Assembly (NCBI GenBank): GCA_016281935.1
Contig: JAEEJN010000046.1
Span: 1 to 48,822 of the forward strand
Source: Bacillota bacterium
GTDB taxonomy: Bacteria > Bacillota > Clostridia > Christensenellales > UMGS416
Length of the DNA: 48,822 nucleotides
Reading direction: 5' to 3'
A program made the position numbers and the translations under genes. Every line of letters starts with the position of its first letter. Positions within the stretch are counted from its first letter, which is position 1. Below, one piece after another: positions 24,215-31,769 of the stretch. Below the pieces are notes generated by a model. The model worked only from the letters and a program-made list of their open reading frames with translations, did no database searches and had not been told where the DNA came from.

Positions 24215-25156
24215 TCAATCTTTCACGATCTTTGCGAAATACGCGATCGTTTCTTTCAGTCCATCTTCGAGGGACGTCGCCGGCGACCATCCCAGGACCT
24301 TCTCGGCCAGGGATATGTCCGGCCTCCTCTTTTTCGGATCGTCTTTGGGCAGTTCTCCGAACACGATCGAAGAGGCGGAGCCGGTCAGCGCGATGATCCG
24401 CTCGGCCAGTTCCAGCATCGTGACCTCACTGTAGGGATTGCCGATGTTGACAGGCCCCGTAAAGGAGGGATCGCTGTTCATCATCCGGATCATCCCCTCG
24501 ACCTGGTCGCCCACATAGCAGAAGCTGCGCGTCTGCAGTCCTTTCCCGTAGATCGTGATGTCCTTTCCTGTCAGAGCGCTCACGATGAAGTTGGAGACCA
24601 CTCTTCCGTCGTCTGTCTGCATGTTGGGTCCGTAGGTATTGAAGATGCGCTGTACTTTGATCTTCACGCCGTACTGTCTGTGGTAATCGAAGAAGAGCGT
24701 CTCCGCAGCCCTTTTGCCCTCATCGTAACAGGAGCGCACGCCTATGGGATTCACGTTCCCCCAGTATGCTTCCGTCTGCGGATGTACGGCGGGATCCCCG
24801 TAGACCTCGCTGGTGCTTGCCTGCAGGACGACGGCTTCGTTCCTTTTCGCGAGGTCCAGGACGTTGATCGCGCCCATCACGTTCGTCCTGATCGTTTTGA
24901 CCGGATCGTACTGATAATGGACGGGGCTGGCAGGACAGGCCAGGTTGTAGATCTGATCGATCCCCTGCATATCGATCGGTTCGGTCACGTCCTGTTCCAC
25001 GACCGTAAAACGTGTGTCGGATAGCAGGTCCTCCAGGTTCCGGACGTTTCCCGTAAAGAAATTGTCCAGGCATATCACCTCGTTATCTTCCTTAAGGAGC
25101 CTTCTGCAGAGATGAGAGCCGATGAATCCGGCGCCGCCTGTAACTAGTATCCTCAT
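24215..25156 (-). CDS. UDP-glucuronate decarboxylase (UDP-xylose synthase)
   Basis: This SDR-family enzyme is expected to convert UDP-glucuronate to UDP-xylose, a nucleotide sugar for surface polysaccharide. The 313 residues carry the NAD motif GGAGFIGSH (7-15), the UXS signatures [17 protein letters not shown] and [21 protein letters not shown], and the catalytic Tyr/Lys in SCYDEGKR. These are much closer to UXS than to generic GalE/RmlB enzymes. The start codon directly follows the CotH stop. It suggests the exported polymer contains xylose or a xylose-derived sugar. Confidence 0.9.
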   Translation of the reverse strand: MRILVTGGAGFIGSHLCRRLLKEDNEVICLDNFFTGNVRNLEDLLSDTRFTVVEQDVTEPIDMQGIDQIYNLACPASPVHYQYDPVKTIRTNVMGAINVLDLAKRNEAVVLQASTSEVYGDPAVHPQTEAYWGNVNPIGVRSCYDEGKRAAETLFFDYHRQYGVKIKVQRIFNTYGPNMQTDDGRVVSNFIVSALTGKDITIYGKGLQTRSFCYVGDQVEGMIRMMNSDPSFTGPVNIGNPYSEVTMLELAERIIALTGSASSIVFGELPKDDPKKRRPDISLAEKVLGWSPATSLEDGLKETIAYFAKIVKD

Positions 25157-26905
25157 TTATGGTTCCCCCGCTTGTTTGAATTTTCTTTTATCATAATCTG
25201 CCACGATGGGCACGATATAGTCATATCTGGCTTCAAAGAAGTGTCTGATCGAGTTCAGATCTTTCTCCCACTGATTGGAGGTGTCCCCGAAACGCCGGTA
25301 AAAATCGGGCATCAGAGGCGCACACACGTCCAGATACTCCTGAAGAGTTTCTTCCACGTGTTCGGAAGCAAAACAGCTGCTCCCCATATCCCGGATGGAT
25401 TCCAGGAACAGGGTGCGGAATTCGGGATTCTTCATTGCCGCCGCGAAGAGCGGATAGTTCTTCAGCGCGTTATGGAAATGATCCGTATCGGGCGCCGTCT
25501 GTTCGTTATCGTACAGACCCGAGCTGTATTCCGCATCGTAAAAGATATACTGCCATCTGCCTCCGTCATAGGACGAGTCTCTCGTCCTCCAGAGGACATC
25601 GTTGGCTTTCGTGTTCCAGTCGAAGTCTCCGAGATAGATCCTTGCGGCGCAGTATTCGGCAAAGGAACGGATATTCATGATCCCGCAGAAATCTTTCCAG
25701 ACTGCATCGTCTGTCAGATCTTTCGTCGCATAGGACATCAGGTCAGTGTACAGCTCAAGATCCCCATCTTTACCTTCCTCGAGCTCTCCCTGCTTGATCA
25801 CGACGACCTGATCCGGATCCACGGCATAGTGATCCTTCAGCATCTCGTCCGTGATCTTTTCGGACAAAGCGTACGGTCCCCAGTATTCCCCGTTCAGGAA
25901 CAGCACTGCCGGACGGGACCTGACCGTGCCGAACGCCCTTCCGGAAGCCAGTTCCTGCAGCATGGCTCCTCTGAAATGCAGCCACTCGTTGCAGTTGCCT
26001 CCGTTGCGCAGCTGGAAGCTGCGGTACCTGCCGATCCCTTCGAACAGTTCGTACTTCAGATACTTTTCTCCGTATTCGTTTCGGAAATAGACGTTGAAAG
26101 GCTTCTGGTTCATGAAGCGGGCGACGTGACCTGTCACGCGGATCCCGGCTTCCGTCCTGACCGTCGGTCTGCTGCCTGAATCATAGATCTGCAGGACGCA
26201 CGGCCTCTCCCATTCTTTTCCGTGCTGTGTGAAGTTGGCCTGGTATTCCCAGAACTTTCCTTCAGCGGTCAGTTCCTTTGCCTCGTCAGTCTGCAGCCAC
26301 TCGTCATACACGGCGCCTGACGCCAGGATCCCCATATCATAGCTGAGCAGGCCGTCGGGATCCGTCACGATGGACAGCACAAGGCATCCCGGATACATCC
26401 TGTCGAAGTCCAGGCCCAGGAAATAGACTTCGGTGCGGACGCTTCCCGTCTCTCTCTTCGGCCCGACGGCCGCCGCTCGGATGACACAGCCAAACGGCAG
26501 GGTCGGATCGTCGTACATGGGTGTGACTTTTTCTTTGATCGGGATCACCATCTTGTCGGCGTGGGCAGCGAGATGGCCTCTCGTGTCCTGACCCAGATCG
26601 ATCGTGACCGTGTTTTTCCCACTGTCGTCTTCAAGAGAAGGAAGGGATGAATCCGTCGTATAGGCGACGGTATATCCTTTGGGAGCCGTAAGTGTGAGCC
26701 TGAGGCCGGATTCTGCATACGTTCCGGACAGATGAGAAAAGCGGACATCCATGGGCTGGGCAGACGCAGTCTTATCCGACTCCGCATCTGTGACCTCAGC
26801 GGAAGCGCATCCCGAAAACGGAGACAGCATAAACAGGAGGATCAGCACGGCGCAGACGGCGGTGCGGTCTCTTCTTATCCTGCTGGCGATGCCCACTGAA
26901 GACAT
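25157..26905 (-). CDS. CotH-family kinase-like lipoprotein
   Basis: The 582-residue protein has a basic N-terminus, a hydrophobic stretch and the lipobox-like FSGC, suggesting lipid anchoring outside the cell. A beta-rich region with PKGYTVAYTTDSSLP resembles the chitobiase-type C-terminal fold seen before CotH domains. The CotH kinase-like core follows: GIRVTGHVARFMNQKPFNVYFR, FLNGEYWGPYALSEKI, VVVIKQGE, GDFDWNTKANDVLWR and YIFYDAEYS, where the Asn/Asp residues match the ATP/metal site. CotH of Bacillus phosphorylates spore-coat proteins; the substrate here is unknown. The start at 26905 has GGGAGAAG upstream; longer frames overlap the ABC gene. Confidence 0.85.
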   Translation of the reverse strand: MSSVGIASRIRRDRTAVCAVLILLFMLSPFSGCASAEVTDAESDKTASAQPMDVRFSHLSGTYAESGLRLTLTAPKGYTVAYTTDSSLPSLEDDSGKNTVTIDLGQDTRGHLAAHADKMVIPIKEKVTPMYDDPTLPFGCVIRAAAVGPKRETGSVRTEVYFLGLDFDRMYPGCLVLSIVTDPDGLLSYDMGILASGAVYDEWLQTDEAKELTAEGKFWEYQANFTQHGKEWERPCVLQIYDSGSRPTVRTEAGIRVTGHVARFMNQKPFNVYFRNEYGEKYLKYELFEGIGRYRSFQLRNGGNCNEWLHFRGAMLQELASGRAFGTVRSRPAVLFLNGEYWGPYALSEKITDEMLKDHYAVDPDQVVVIKQGELEEGKDGDLELYTDLMSYATKDLTDDAVWKDFCGIMNIRSFAEYCAARIYLGDFDWNTKANDVLWRTRDSSYDGGRWQYIFYDAEYSSGLYDNEQTAPDTDHFHNALKNYPLFAAAMKNPEFRTLFLESIRDMGSSCFASEHVEETLQEYLDVCAPLMPDFYRRFGDTSNQWEKDLNSIRHFFEARYDYIVPIVADYDKRKFKQAGEP

Positions 26906-26958
26906 CTTTTCTTCTCCCTTCTCCATGCTTGCTCCCATGTCGCTGTCTGATCGATCGG

Positions 26959-28254
26959 TTATTTCCCGTCCGTCAGGGAAAGGATGCGGATGTCCTCCAG
27001 CACCGTGTTTCCCCAGTAGCGGCTCTCCCATACCAGTTTACCGCTGTGCCTGGCCGAGATGATCTCGAAAGTCAGGCCTGTCCTGCATTCGATGTTGACC
27101 ATGCTTCCCCCGGCTCCCCGGAGGAAGAAGGCATATTTCATGAGATACGAGCCCTCCGAAAGGCAGGCCGGATCCAGGGAAAGATCCAGACGGACGGGAC
27201 TGTCCTTCTCTCCGCTGTAGAAATCGTACAGGACGTACGTGCCCACCGGATCCTCGTTGAGGGTCAGGATCTCCACGCGGAGACACACGTCTTTCAGATC
27301 GGTCAGATTGACCCACTCCAGTCTCAGGGGGATCCTGTCCGTGCTTCGGAAAGCGCAGTCATCTTTTCCCGGATAGGACGCACGCAGCATCCTGATCCTG
27401 GGTGAAGCGAGATAGGAAGGATGCGGCTGTCCGCTGAAGTCGATCTCCGTGCTGTCGCTGAATCCGGCGTCCATATACACCTGGATAGCACGTTCCGTAT
27501 CCCCGTCGTAGATGATCTTTCCCGCATCCATCACAATGCACCGGTCGCAGAGCTCACGGATCGTATTCATGTTATGGCTGACGTACAGGACGGTCCTGTT
27601 CTCCCTGGAAGCCGCATACCGCATCTGGCTCAGGCACTTCTTCTGGAAGGACATGTCCCCCACCGCGAGCACCTCGTCCATGATCATGATCTCACTGTCC
27701 AGGTGCGAAGCGACAGCGAACGCGAGCTTGACGTACATGCCGCTGGAATAGCGCTTGACGGGCGTGTCGATATAATCGCCGATCTCAGAGAATTCGATGA
27801 TGTCGTCGATCCTGGAACGGATCTGCTCCCTGGTCATGCCCAGGATCGCCCCGTTCATATAGATGTTTTCCCTTCCGGTCATCTCTCCGTGGAACCCGGT
27901 CCCGACCTCGAGCATGGAGGTCACTTTCCCGTACAGATAGGCACGCCCCTCGGTCGGAGCCGTGATCCTGGACAGGATCTTGAGAAGCGTGCTTTTCCCG
28001 GCGCCGTTCCTTCCGATGATGCCGAGCGTCTCTCCCTGCCAGACCGTCAGGTCGACCCCGTTCAAAGCCATGAGGCTGTCTCCGGAAAGTCTTTCCCTGT
28101 CGCCGATCTTCCGGTTCGGGTCTTCGCGTCCGCGGACCCTGGCCCACCAGCTCTGGATATCCTTCTGGAGCGTGCCGTTCCCGATCTGTCCGATCTGATA
28201 TTCTTTTTTCAGTCCCCGTACGATGATCGCGGGGGTCCTGTCTTTCTCCATCAT
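26959..28254 (-). CDS. Polysaccharide ABC exporter, ATP-binding subunit (Wzt-like)
   Basis: The 431-residue ATPase powers export of a lipid-linked polysaccharide with the permease encoded upstream. An N-terminal extension (LQKDIQSWWARVRGREDPN) typical of Wzt/TagH-type subunits precedes Walker A GRNGAGKS (81-88). Then come the signature YSSGMYVKLAFAVA and Walker B IMIMDEVLAVGD. Residues about 270-431 form a beta-rich C-terminal domain like the substrate-recognition domain of Wzt, which binds chain-terminal modifications in some systems. The ATG at 28254 has GGGGG 8 nt upstream; 28260 is too close. Confidence 0.92.
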   Translation of the reverse strand: MMEKDRTPAIIVRGLKKEYQIGQIGNGTLQKDIQSWWARVRGREDPNRKIGDRERLSGDSLMALNGVDLTVWQGETLGIIGRNGAGKSTLLKILSRITAPTEGRAYLYGKVTSMLEVGTGFHGEMTGRENIYMNGAILGMTREQIRSRIDDIIEFSEIGDYIDTPVKRYSSGMYVKLAFAVASHLDSEIMIMDEVLAVGDMSFQKKCLSQMRYAASRENRTVLYVSHNMNTIRELCDRCIVMDAGKIIYDGDTERAIQVYMDAGFSDSTEIDFSGQPHPSYLASPRIRMLRASYPGKDDCAFRSTDRIPLRLEWVNLTDLKDVCLRVEILTLNEDPVGTYVLYDFYSGEKDSPVRLDLSLDPACLSEGSYLMKYAFFLRGAGGSMVNIECRTGLTFEIISARHSGKLVWESRYWGNTVLEDIRILSLTDGK

Positions 28255-28269
28255 CAGCATGTCCCCCTG

Positions 28270-29145
28270 TCAGACGGTATCGATGAACGTCTTCTCCACG
28301 CGTGAGAAGATCCGCCATCCTGCGCAGACAGCCGTAGCGGTCACGAGAACGGACCAGGCGCAGCTCCACGGCACGAACGTCCCCTGTCCGAAGACCGCAA
28401 GACGGAAAAGCTCCATCGGCTGCGTCACGGGGTTCAGAAGCATCAGCGTGCGCATCACGCCGTCAGGGATCGAAGAAAGCGGGAAAAGCACGGGCGTGGC
28501 GTACAGCCAGATCTGGCCGAGGAACTGGATGACGATGCTCACGTCCCTGTATTTGGCCGTCGCGCTGGACAGGATGATCCCGCAGCCGAGTCCGAGAGCT
28601 CCGAGCTGGATCAGGATCGCCGGCAGCAGTGCAAAGACCGTCCATGATCCGGCAACCTCTCCCTTCGCGAGATACCAGATATAAAAGCCGGCGAACAGGA
28701 CCATGACGACGAAAAACTGGATGAGCGAGATGACCACGTTCGCGATGGGGACCGTGATCCTGGGAAAATAGATCTTTCCGAAAAGCTGCGCGTAGGAAGT
28801 GAACACGTTCGCATTGGAAAGGAGCGACGAGGAAAAGAAGGTCCACATCGCGTTGCTCCCGAGATAAAACAGGATCTTCGGGATCCCTTCCGTCTGTATG
28901 CGGGCAATCCCTCCGAAAATGAACATGTAGGCAAGGCTCATGAGGAACGGCTGAAGGACGATCCATATGGGGCCCAGGACCGTCTGCTTGTATTTCACCA
29001 GGAATTCCCGTTTGACGAACATGCCGATCAGGCTGCGGTACTGCAGCAGTTCCTTCCATGCGCCTTTCCGCGGCTTCATGGAGGGATCGATCAGCGTGTA
29101 GTCTCCGTACTCCTCCGGAGTTCGGATATCTTTCTCATCAGTCAT
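28270..29145 (-). CDS. Polysaccharide ABC exporter, permease subunit (Wzm-like)
   Basis: This 291-residue ABC-2 type permease has six predicted membrane segments. The N-terminal cytoplasmic helix (LLQYRSLIGMFVKREFLVKYKQTVLGPIW) is diagnostic of Wzm/TagG/KpsM proteins. It forms the channel for an undecaprenyl-linked polymer. It is the first gene of the cluster, reading from a TTGACA promoter about 110 nt upstream, and is followed at 15 nt by its ATPase subunit. The order permease, ATPase, modifying protein, sugar synthase, glycosyltransferases suggests one transcript. Confidence 0.93.
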   Translation of the reverse strand: MTDEKDIRTPEEYGDYTLIDPSMKPRKGAWKELLQYRSLIGMFVKREFLVKYKQTVLGPIWIVLQPFLMSLAYMFIFGGIARIQTEGIPKILFYLGSNAMWTFFSSSLLSNANVFTSYAQLFGKIYFPRITVPIANVVISLIQFFVVMVLFAGFYIWYLAKGEVAGSWTVFALLPAILIQLGALGLGCGIILSSATAKYRDVSIVIQFLGQIWLYATPVLFPLSSIPDGVMRTLMLLNPVTQPMELFRLAVFGQGTFVPWSCAWSVLVTATAVCAGWRIFSRVEKTFIDTV

Positions 29146-29253
29146 AGCCTGTTCTCCCCGCGGCCCTCACAGCGCTGTCCCGGAATCCTGTTCCATTCGC
29201 ACGTCATTATTCTGTGCTTCATATCATATTCAGGTGTCATTATTGCCTTCCCT

Positions 29254-29282
29254 ACTATACATACTGTCTGTATAATTGTCAA
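29254..29282 (-). promoter_or_regulatory. Promoter of the polysaccharide operon
   Basis: TTGACA and TATAGT are separated by 17 bp, close to perfect consensus. Transcription should start near 29247, giving a leader of about 100 nt before the permease ATG. No riboswitch was recognised in that leader. Confidence 0.85.
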
Positions 29283-29338
29283 GTTTTCACGGCGTAACTG
29301 CATATTTCAATACTCTTTTCAATTGATTCATACCGATC

Positions 29339-29367
29339 AAAAATACAGCTCATTCCACATGAGCTGT
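29339..29367 (-). terminator. Terminator after the TtcA-like gene
   Basis: On the minus strand ACAGCTCAT pairs with ATGAGCTGT around a 5-nt loop, followed by ATTTTTGA. It lies about 45 nt beyond the stop at 29411, and the far arm is preceded by A4, so it may also act on the other strand. Confidence 0.85.
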
Positions 29368-29410
29368 TTTGTCCTGCTCCGTTTAATTTTCCGTCCCTGC
29401 AGGATACGGA

Positions 29411-30190
29411 TCACTCCTTCGCCATCCACCATTTCGGCATGTCTTCCGGCCTTCTCTTGATATCATTCCAGAGCCCGTAGCTTTCGGGCGTCTCGAGCGC
29501 GCGGCACAGCCTGTCGCGGAATTCGGGATAACGGGTCTCCAGGTCGTGGATCAGCTCCCTCATCCCCCGTCTCTCCGTCTCACTGGAGACCGTGCACTGG
29601 GCGGACTGCACCGGAAGATGCGCCTGGGATGCGATCGAGCGGATCCGCGCTTCCGCCGCGTAGACCATGGGCCGGATCTGCGTGATGTCCGAACGGTCCA
29701 GCCAGGTGATAGGCGCGAAAGTGTGGAGCCTCCCCTCGTAGATGAGACTGAGCAGGAACGTCTCCATGACGTCCTCCCGCTGATGTCCCAGTGCGATCTT
29801 ATTGCAGTTCAGTTCCCTGGCCGTCGTCGTCAGGGCGCCTCTCCTCATCCTCGCGCACAGGGAGCAGGGGCTTTCCGCCTGTCCTTTTTCCGCGATGACC
29901 GAAGCCACGTCCAGACGCACGCACCGGTACGGCACGCAGATCGACTCACAGAAATCCGCGATCTCCTTTTCCTCCACGTGCTTGAATCCCATATCCAGCG
30001 TCACGGCCTCCAGATCGAAATCCACCTCCGTGAACTGACGATAGCGGGAAAGAGCGTACAGCAGAACGAGGGAATCCTTCCCGCCGGACACACCGACGAG
30101 GATACGGTCCCCCTCCTCGATCAGATGATAGGCCTTGTCGCAGCGGCGGATGCAGCCGAGGATGTATTTCATTTCCTTCTTCAGATTCAT
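29411..30190 (-). CDS. ttcA: TtcA-like tRNA 2-thiolation protein
   Basis: This PP-loop ATP pyrophosphatase activates a tRNA base for sulfur insertion; TtcA itself makes 2-thiocytidine at position 32. The 259 residues include the PP-loop SGGKDS (35-40) and the cysteines that bind a 4Fe-4S cluster in TtcA: CSLC at 109-112 and Cys199 in SAQCTVSS. The start at 30190 has GGAGG 7 nt upstream; a frame extending to 30334 lacks family similarity and would overlap the divergent promoter. The exact modified base in this organism is inferred from family only. Confidence 0.85.
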   Translation of the reverse strand: MNLKKEMKYILGCIRRCDKAYHLIEEGDRILVGVSGGKDSLVLLYALSRYRQFTEVDFDLEAVTLDMGFKHVEEKEIADFCESICVPYRCVRLDVASVIAEKGQAESPCSLCARMRRGALTTTARELNCNKIALGHQREDVMETFLLSLIYEGRLHTFAPITWLDRSDITQIRPMVYAAEARIRSIASQAHLPVQSAQCTVSSETERRGMRELIHDLETRYPEFRDRLCRALETPESYGLWNDIKRRPEDMPKWWMAKE

Positions 30191-30211
30191 GTCCCGACCT
30201 CCATGGGCAGT

Positions 30212-30239
30212 ATTGTACCATACTTTCAGGCAGCGCAAA
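30212..30239 (-). promoter_or_regulatory. Probable promoter of the TtcA-like gene
   Basis: TACAAT preceded by TGG forms an extended -10 box, with TTTGCG 16 bp upstream. The -10 ends about 20 nt before the start codon at 30190. It is divergent from the promoter at 30245-30273. Confidence 0.55.
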
Positions 30240-30244
30240 AGAAC

Positions 30245-30273
30245 TGTGCGGACATCTCCTTTTGTGCTATAAT
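30245..30273 (+). promoter_or_regulatory. Extended -10 promoter of the glycerol-1-phosphate dehydrogenase gene
   Basis: TGCTATAAT at 30265-30273 is a good extended -10 box; the -35 region is weak. The ATG at 30333 lies about 55 nt downstream of the predicted start. Confidence 0.55.
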
Positions 30274-30332
30274 GACTGCGGCCGCGGCGGACGGTCCGCC
30301 GCGGAGATATCGAAGTTTTCAGGAGGATGATC

Positions 30333-31715
30333 ATGCCCGATTTCGCACATATGACTTTTGACGAACTTCTCAGGCCGGAAGGCTATCAGTGTTCCTGCGG
30401 CCGTTTCCACGGCTGCACGCTCCGCAAGCTCCTGATCGGGCGCGGCGTGATCCGTCAGCTCCCCGGGCTTCTGAAGGAAGCCGGCATCAGGAGGCCCTAT
30501 CTCGTCATGGACCGCAACACGAAGAAGGCGGCCGGCGACCAGATCAAATCCATACTGGATGAAGCGGGCATCCCCTACGGCGAATACTGCTTCCCTCAGG
30601 AGCGCGTGGAACCTGACGAGTTCGCAGTCGGTCAGGTCACGATGAACCTGCCCACGGAATGCGACTGGGTCATGGCGATCGGAGGCGGTTCCATCAACGA
30701 CGTCTGCAAGATGCTCTGCCGTGCGAGCGGGATGAAGCTCATCACCTGCGGCACGGCTCCCTCCATGGACGGCTACGCCTCCAATTCCTCCTCCATGATC
30801 CGCGCCGGCGTCAAGGTCACGATCTATTCCGTCTGTCCCACGATCATCGTGGCGGACACGGAGATCATGGCGCAGGCACCCATGCGCATGCTCCAGTCCG
30901 GCATGGGCGATGTGGTCGCCAAGTACATCAGCGTCTGCGACTGGCGCATCTCCCACGTGATCAACGGCGAATACTACTGCGAAGACATCGCCCAGATGAT
31001 GCGTACGGCCGTGAAGAAGTGCGTGGATTCCGCCGAGGGCTATGCGAAGCGCGATCCCGACGCGGTGCAGGCCGTCGTGGAAGGCCTCATCCTCTCCGGT
31101 ATGGGCATGGCCTATGCCCAGGTCTCCCGCCCCGCTTCCGGTCTGGAACACTATTTCTCCCACATCTGGGAGATGCGCGCGTTCGACGCGGGCAAGCGAC
31201 CCGACTTTCACGGCATCCAGGTCGGCGTGGGCACTCTCCTCGTCCTGCGGCTGTATGAGAAACTCCGCTCGGAGAAGCCTGACAGGCAGAAGGCGCTGGC
31301 ACACGCCGCCGCGTTCGATTTCGACGAATGGTGCGGCTGGATGAAGAAGATCTTCCCGAATTCCTGCGATGAGCTGATCGCCCTGGAGAAACAGGTCAAA
31401 AAGCACGATCCCGCGCTGCACGCCCGCCGTCTGGAGACCATCCTGGAGCACTGGGACGAGATCATGAAGATCGTCGACGACGAGCTTCCCGCACGGGAGG
31501 ATCTGGAGAAGGTCTACCGGACGATCGGCGAACCCATGCTTCCCGATGAGATCGGCATCAGCCTGCAGGAGACCCGCGAAGCCCTCTACGCCTCCCAGGA
31601 GATCCGCGACAAGTACATCTGCTCCAGACTGCTCTGGGATCTAGGACTCATCGACGAATACGCCGACTACCTGATCGACGGAGTCGAAAAGGCGGAAGCC
31701 GAAGCGAAGGCGTGA
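30333..31715 (+). CDS. sn-glycerol-1-phosphate dehydrogenase family protein (copy 1)
   Basis: The 460-residue protein is in the iron/zinc-dependent dehydrogenase fold, closest to EgsA/AraM, which reduce dihydroxyacetone phosphate to sn-glycerol-1-phosphate. It has the nucleotide-binding GGGS (117-120), GTAPSMDGYASN (140-151) and likely metal ligands Asp193 (SGMGD), His273 (SGLEHYFSH) and His293 (DFHG). An N-terminal CSCGRFH motif (20-26) looks like a small metal knuckle. The ATG at 30333 has AGGAGG 6 nt upstream; the ATG at 30327 abuts it. It is monocistronic, and a paralogue lies at 46770-48101. AraM-like activity is inferred. Confidence 0.85.
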   Translation: MPDFAHMTFDELLRPEGYQCSCGRFHGCTLRKLLIGRGVIRQLPGLLKEAGIRRPYLVMDRNTKKAAGDQIKSILDEAGIPYGEYCFPQERVEPDEFAVGQVTMNLPTECDWVMAIGGGSINDVCKMLCRASGMKLITCGTAPSMDGYASNSSSMIRAGVKVTIYSVCPTIIVADTEIMAQAPMRMLQSGMGDVVAKYISVCDWRISHVINGEYYCEDIAQMMRTAVKKCVDSAEGYAKRDPDAVQAVVEGLILSGMGMAYAQVSRPASGLEHYFSHIWEMRAFDAGKRPDFHGIQVGVGTLLVLRLYEKLRSEKPDRQKALAHAAAFDFDEWCGWMKKIFPNSCDELIALEKQVKKHDPALHARRLETILEHWDEIMKIVDDELPAREDLEKVYRTIGEPMLPDEIGISLQETREALYASQEIRDKYICSRLLWDLGLIDEYADYLIDGVEKAEAEAKA

Positions 31716-31731
31716 TCCGAAAACAGATACG

Positions 31732-31759
31732 AAAAGAGACCGGTTTCCCGGTCTCTTTT
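31732..31759. terminator. Bidirectional terminator between convergent genes
   Basis: AAAAGAGACCGG-ttt-CCCGGTCTCTTTT is a near-perfect inverted repeat with T-runs on both strands. It lies between the dehydrogenase gene (plus) and hflX (minus). Confidence 0.9.
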
Positions 31760-31769
31760 CATTATGCTG

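Noticed and set aside
29146-29253. Possible riboswitch in the leader of the polysaccharide operon
   Set aside because: No known aptamer pattern and no terminator/antiterminator pair could be recognised.
30267-31451. 394-codon open frame on the minus strand opposite the first glycerol-1-phosphate dehydrogenase
   Set aside because: His/Asp/Val-rich antisense shadow of a gene with conserved metal ligands.
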